From NCBI GenBank assembly GCA_023442775.1, contig JAEZXH010000018.1:124001-188000 (forward strand): 64,000 nucleotides of DNA. Direction: 5' to 3'. Positions 60,695 to 64,000 of the stretch are shown here, in pieces. A model generated the notes under the pieces. The model did no database searches. It was not told the DNA's origin and saw only the letters and a list, made by a program, of their open reading frames with translations. The stretch is from Bacillota bacterium (GTDB taxonomy: Bacteria > Bacillota > Clostridia > Tissierellales > Peptoniphilaceae). The number at the start of each line of letters is the position of its first letter. The stretch's first letter is position 1. The translations under genes and the position numbers were made by a program.

Positions 60695-62125
60695 ATGTTA
60701 AAAAATGATCGTCCGCGCATACTCCTCGTTTTATTGGGGTGTATCGTATTATCTCTCTCGCAAATTCTCTATCTCACGTACTTCGTCGTCTTCCGCGCGG
60801 ACACGGTAAAACACCACGCCGCGAATCGGCGGAGCTGGATTGAAGAAAGTGAAATCTTGCGGGGATCGATTTATGACCGCAATGGAGAGCTCCTCGCCTA
60901 TTCCGATGGAGAAGTTGGGAAATTCCAACGCTTCTACAACTATCCACGCATCTATTGCCACATTGTGGGCTACGCCCACCCTGCAATGGGGAAGGCGGGC
61001 CTCGAATCGAGCTTTAACGATTATCTCCTCAATCGCAACGGGAATCGGACCTGGAAGAGTTTCCTCGAATGGGCGACAAATCGCAACCGAATTGGAAATA
61101 ACCTCATCCTCACCGTCGACACAAATCTTCAACAGCACGTGCACGACATCATGGCAGAAACGGGAGTGAAGGGAGCTGCGGTGGTCTTGAACCCGAAGAC
61201 TGGCGAAGTCTACGCCATGGTCTCCATGCCCGATTACGATGCCCAGAAGATTCAAGAAGACTGGGACAACATCAGTAAGAGCACCGACGGGATTTTAGTC
61301 AATCGTGCCGTCTCGGGACGATATCCTCCTGGTTCCACCTTTAAGATTATCACGAGTACCGCCCTCTTAGAACATCCTGAGATCGATCAATCCTATAACG
61401 ACGAGGGAACTCAAAAGATTGGGGCACGTGTCTTCAAGAACTTCAACGCGGAAGAGCAAAATGGGAAAGTCAATCTCAGAGGGGCTTTCGCTCAATCCCT
61501 CAACACCTACTTCGTCTCCAAAGGTGTGGAGATTGGGAAGGAAAATCTTGGAGCCGTGGCGGATAAGTACATGTTTAATCAGGACGTCCCTTTCGACCTG
61601 CCGCTGAAGAAATCTGTCTTCAACTACAAAAAGCGTCTCGACGACATTCAAGTGGCTGCATCGAGTATTGGTCAAGGTGACGTCCTCGCCACGCCCCTTG
61701 AGATGGCCATGGTCGCCGGCGCCATTGCCAACGATGGGAAGATGATGAAGCCCTACCTCGTCCGTGACATTCAGACGAGAAATGGCGCTGAGGTGCAAGA
61801 GACAACCCCCGAGGAATTGAGCACTGTCTCGAGTCCAGAGGTCGTGGCCGAGCTTCAGACCTTGATGAAACGCGTCGTCAGCCACGGAAGCGGTTCGCGA
61901 GCTCAGATTCGCGGGATGCGCGTCGCGGGGAAGACTGGGACTGCCGAGAACGCCAGCGGGAAGAGTCACGCTTGGTTTGTCGGCTATGCCCCTGCGGATG
62001 AGCCGCGCTTTGCCGTAGCGGTCATCCTCGAAGAGGCGGATCAATCTGGTGGGGTCGGAGCGGCTCCTATTGCCCGCGACATCCTCATCTATGCGAACCG
62101 CCTCATCAACGTGGTGGGGTCCTAA
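60695..62125 (+). CDS. Class B penicillin-binding protein (transpeptidase, PbpA-like)
   Basis: The 476-residue protein has an N-terminal membrane helix (about residues 8-28), a short dimerisation-type region and a transpeptidase domain. The active-site motifs are intact: SxxK in YPPGSTFKI (about residue 213), SxN in AQSLNTYF (about 268) and KTG in VAGKTGTAEN (about 412). It should crosslink the glycan made by the FtsW/RodA protein encoded just before it. It is small for a class B PBP, like actinobacterial PbpA. The ATG follows AAGGAGTG and overlaps nothing essential. Confidence 0.95.
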   Translation: MLKNDRPRILLVLLGCIVLSLSQILYLTYFVVFRADTVKHHAANRRSWIEESEILRGSIYDRNGELLAYSDGEVGKFQRFYNYPRIYCHIVGYAHPAMGKAGLESSFNDYLLNRNGNRTWKSFLEWATNRNRIGNNLILTVDTNLQQHVHDIMAETGVKGAAVVLNPKTGEVYAMVSMPDYDAQKIQEDWDNISKSTDGILVNRAVSGRYPPGSTFKIITSTALLEHPEIDQSYNDEGTQKIGARVFKNFNAEEQNGKVNLRGAFAQSLNTYFVSKGVEIGKENLGAVADKYMFNQDVPFDLPLKKSVFNYKKRLDDIQVAASSIGQGDVLATPLEMAMVAGAIANDGKMMKPYLVRDIQTRNGAEVQETTPEELSTVSSPEVVAELQTLMKRVVSHGSGSRAQIRGMRVAGKTGTAENASGKSHAWFVGYAPADEPRFAVAVILEEADQSGGVGAAPIARDILIYANRLINVVGS

Positions 62126-62126
62126 G

Positions 62127-62870
62127 ATGTTTAAGCAACAGTACGTGGTGGCCCTCATCGCCGCAGCGGGAATGGGGCAGCGCATGGGCCTTGGCATGAA
62201 CAAACAGTTTGTGGCCATAGGCGGACGACCGATTCTCGCCATGACCGTGGAAAAATTCGATGAGCACCCCTACATTGACGAGATTTTTCTCATCTTGAAG
62301 AAGGGTGAAGAAGCGCAAGTCACGGACATTCTCTCTAAACTGTCCCTCAAAACACCACTGCGCTATGTCTTTGGGGGAATGGAGCGCCAAGATAGCATCC
62401 GCAACGGTCTCTCTGAACTGCCCTCTCACTGCGACATCGTCCTCACCCACGATGGGGCTAGGCCCTTTGTCTCGAAAGAGTTGATTACAAAGAGCATCGA
62501 AGGCGTTCTCACCACGGGTGCAAGTGTTCTTGCCGTGGCCCTTAAAGACACGGTCAAGGTATCCGAAGATGGGAGAATGGTGTCTTTTACACCAAATCGA
62601 AAGACTCTCTTTGCCGCCCAAACCCCCCAGGTGTTTTTCAAAGATCTCCTCCTTCGAGCCTACGCCGTCGCCGACCAGGAAGGGTATACGGGAACCGACG
62701 ATTGTTCCCTCGTGGAGAAGATTGGGGGAAGGGTACGCCTCATCGAGGGGAGCTATGAAAATATCAAGATCACCACGCCAGAGGATTTGCTCTTTGCAGA
62801 AAATCTTGTCCAAGAAAAGGGTGCGATTCTTGCGAAATATGGGTATGATGGAGGTGGAGGATGCGTATAG
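62127..62870 (+). CDS. ispD: 2-C-methyl-D-erythritol 4-phosphate cytidylyltransferase
   Basis: IspD is the third step of the MEP isoprenoid pathway, which also feeds undecaprenyl phosphate for the wall. The 247-residue protein starts with the CTP-binding ALIAAAGMGQRMGLGMNKQF and has LTHDGARPFV and TGTDDCSLVE. The true start is the ATG right after the PBP stop; the longer frame lies within the PBP gene. It overlaps ispF by 10 bases. Confidence 0.96.
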   Translation: MFKQQYVVALIAAAGMGQRMGLGMNKQFVAIGGRPILAMTVEKFDEHPYIDEIFLILKKGEEAQVTDILSKLSLKTPLRYVFGGMERQDSIRNGLSELPSHCDIVLTHDGARPFVSKELITKSIEGVLTTGASVLAVALKDTVKVSEDGRMVSFTPNRKTLFAAQTPQVFFKDLLLRAYAVADQEGYTGTDDCSLVEKIGGRVRLIEGSYENIKITTPEDLLFAENLVQEKGAILAKYGYDGGGGCV

Positions 62871-63340
62871 GCTTCGGTTATGACGTTCATGAACTCGTCG
62901 AGGGGAGGGCCCTCATTCTCGGAGGAGTCAACATTTCCTACGAGAAGGGGCTTCTCGGCCACTCAGACGCCGACGTTCTCATCCACTCTGTGATGGATGC
63001 CCTCTTAGGGGCGATGGCCAAGGGCGATATCGGGAAACTCTTCCCAGATACGGATATGGCCTATAAGGACATTGACAGTCGCGTCCTTTTACGGCGTGTC
63101 AAGACAGTGATGGAGGAGGAAGGGTACGTCCTTGGAAATCTCGACGTCACTGTCGTAGCACAGGCTCCGAAACTGGCCCCCTACATCGACACCATGCGTC
63201 AACATCTTGCCGAAGACTTAGGGGCGCATCTTTCACAGATTTCAATCAAAGCAACGACCACGGAACACTTGGGGTTTGAGGGGCGACAAGAGGGAATGAG
63301 CGCCTACGCAGTTTGTCTCATAAAAGCCCACGGAGAGTGA
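62861..63340 (+). CDS. ispF: 2-C-methyl-D-erythritol 2,4-cyclodiphosphate synthase
   Basis: IspF catalyses the fifth MEP step, cyclising the CDP-ME-2-phosphate product. The 159-residue protein has the metal-binding GYDVHELVEG (Asp, His), GHSDADVLIHSVMDALLGA and FPDTD, and the late block IKATTTEHLGFEGRQEGM. All zinc ligands seem intact. The ispD-ispF overlap is common. The ATG follows GGAGGTGGAGG. Confidence 0.97.
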   Translation: MRIGFGYDVHELVEGRALILGGVNISYEKGLLGHSDADVLIHSVMDALLGAMAKGDIGKLFPDTDMAYKDIDSRVLLRRVKTVMEEEGYVLGNLDVTVVAQAPKLAPYIDTMRQHLAEDLGAHLSQISIKATTTEHLGFEGRQEGMSAYAVCLIKAHGE

Positions 63341-63354
63341 AGAAAGGAAGGCCT

Positions 63355-64000
63355 ATGAAGTTTTTTATCGATACGGCAAATCTTAAGGAGATTGAAGAAA
63401 TTGCAGGTTGGGGTGTCGTTGAAGGGGTGACGACGAATCCCTCTCTCATCGCCAAAGAAGGCCGTGACTTCCGTGAAGTCGTCACGGAGATTACCTCTCT
63501 TGTCGACGGACCGATTAGTGCCGAGGTCACCTCTCCCAAATGGGAGGAGATGGTGCGCGAAGGTCGTGAGCTCGCAAAGATTCACAAAAATATCGTCATC
63601 AAAGTCCCCATGACAGAAGAGGGACTTCGTGCCACGAGTGCTTTTGCAAAAGAGGGGATTGCCACCAACGTGACCTTGGTCTTCTCTGCTTCTCAGGCTC
63701 TCTTGGCAGCCCACGCCGGCGCAACCTTTGTGAGTCCCTTTGCTGGGCGTCTCGATGACATCTCCTGGGATGGGGTTGCCCTCATCGAAGAAATTGCAGA
63801 GATTTTCGCACTCCACCAAGTGGATACGAAGATTATCGCTGCAAGCATCCGTCACCCCCTTCACGTGACCCAATGTGCCCGCGCAGGAGCCGACATTGCG
63901 ACGATTCCCTACGACGTGCTCAAGAAAATGGTTCGCCATCCCCTCACAGATCAAGGCATCGAAAAGTTCGAGGCGGACTGGAAACGTCACTTGGAAGAGG
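63355..64000 (+). CDS. Fructose-6-phosphate aldolase/transaldolase-like protein (3' partial)
   Basis: The frame starts at ATG after GAAAGGAAG and stays open to the end of the window (215 codons visible, no stop), so the 3' end is cut or nearly complete. It begins MKFFIDTANLKEIEEIAGWG and has TTNPSLIAKE, the Schiff-base lysine in IVIKVPMTEEG, TLVFSASQALLAA and a late AASIRHPLHV. This is the small transaldolase family (about 214-220 residues), which catalyses C-C bond exchange in the pentose phosphate pathway or fructose 6-phosphate cleavage. Rpe, in the same pathway, is 12 kb upstream. Confidence 0.93.
   Translation, partial: MKFFIDTANLKEIEEIAGWGVVEGVTTNPSLIAKEGRDFREVVTEITSLVDGPISAEVTSPKWEEMVREGRELAKIHKNIVIKVPMTEEGLRATSAFAKEGIATNVTLVFSASQALLAAHAGATFVSPFAGRLDDISWDGVALIEEIAEIFALHQVDTKIIAASIRHPLHVTQCARAGADIATIPYDVLKKMVRHPLTDQGIEKFEADWKRHLEE

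Noticed and set aside
1..64000. Mobile elements, CRISPR arrays, tRNA or rRNA genes, integrase or attachment sites
   Set aside because: I looked for transposase-like frames, repeat-spacer patterns and tRNA arms and found none; the window is continuous core-genome content.

Overview
This window is a gene-dense chromosomal segment, clearly Bacillota and probably a Clostridia/Tissierellia-type strict anaerobe. The evidence is a single-chain pyruvate:ferredoxin oxidoreductase, a flavodoxin, HPr kinase, SpoVG, RqcH, a PASTA-domain Ser/Thr kinase, T-box leaders and strong AGGAGG ribosome binding sites. The DNA is moderately GC-rich for such an organism. I see no phage, insertion sequence, CRISPR array, tRNA or rRNA. 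No species can be named from the sequence alone.

Layout. 1-2.6 kb: the end of thiI, then a lemA/TPM-domain pair. 2.6-8.2 kb: an XRE-cupin regulator leading a polyamine operon (potABCD), followed by an NROR-like flavoprotein. 8.2-9.3 kb: an unrecognised membrane protein. 9.4-14.3 kb: a BMP-type lipoprotein and its ABC transporter, probably for nucleosides. 14.3-16.8 kb: murC and spoVG on divergent promoters, then an AraC-type regulator. 16.9-17.9 kb: flavodoxin plus a DUF3793 protein. 18-22.6 kb: M24 aminopeptidase, uvrC and hprK as an overlapping operon. 22.8-26.4 kb: pyruvate:ferredoxin oxidoreductase. 26.4-30.7 kb: the most interesting region, two T-box riboswitches in series, each in front of its own TrpX-like lipoprotein, followed by one permease and one ATPase. 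30.7-38.3 kb: DUF1904/pepA, an HD-domain protein, a two-component system, then ychF/rqcH. 38.4-52 kb: one long co-directional housekeeping run (gmk, rpoZ, coaBC, priA, def, fmt, Zn-peptidase, rsmB, rlmN, prpC, stk, rsgA, rpe, thiN), mostly with 1-8 base overlaps. 52-58.9 kb: rpmB, fakA, recG, rsmD, coaD, a coiled-coil protein and tmcAL. 59-64 kb: FHA protein, FtsW/RodA, a transpeptidase PBP, ispD, ispF and a transaldolase-like gene cut by the window end.

How it fits together. Transport and its control dominate the first half: polyamines, nucleosides and, by my reading of the T-box specifiers, phenylalanine and tyrosine. The second half is core translation, nucleotide and coenzyme metabolism coupled to cell-wall growth. 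The Ser/Thr phosphatase-kinase pair and an FHA-FtsW/RodA-PBP operon lie within about 10 kb of each other, which suggests phospho-signalling to wall synthesis.

The best lead is the tandem T-box cluster. The specifier candidates read UUC (Phe) and UAC (Tyr), and both antiterminator bulges read UGGU, which fits tRNAs with discriminator A rather than tRNA-Trp. This would mean one transporter core served by two binding proteins, each induced by a different uncharged tRNA.
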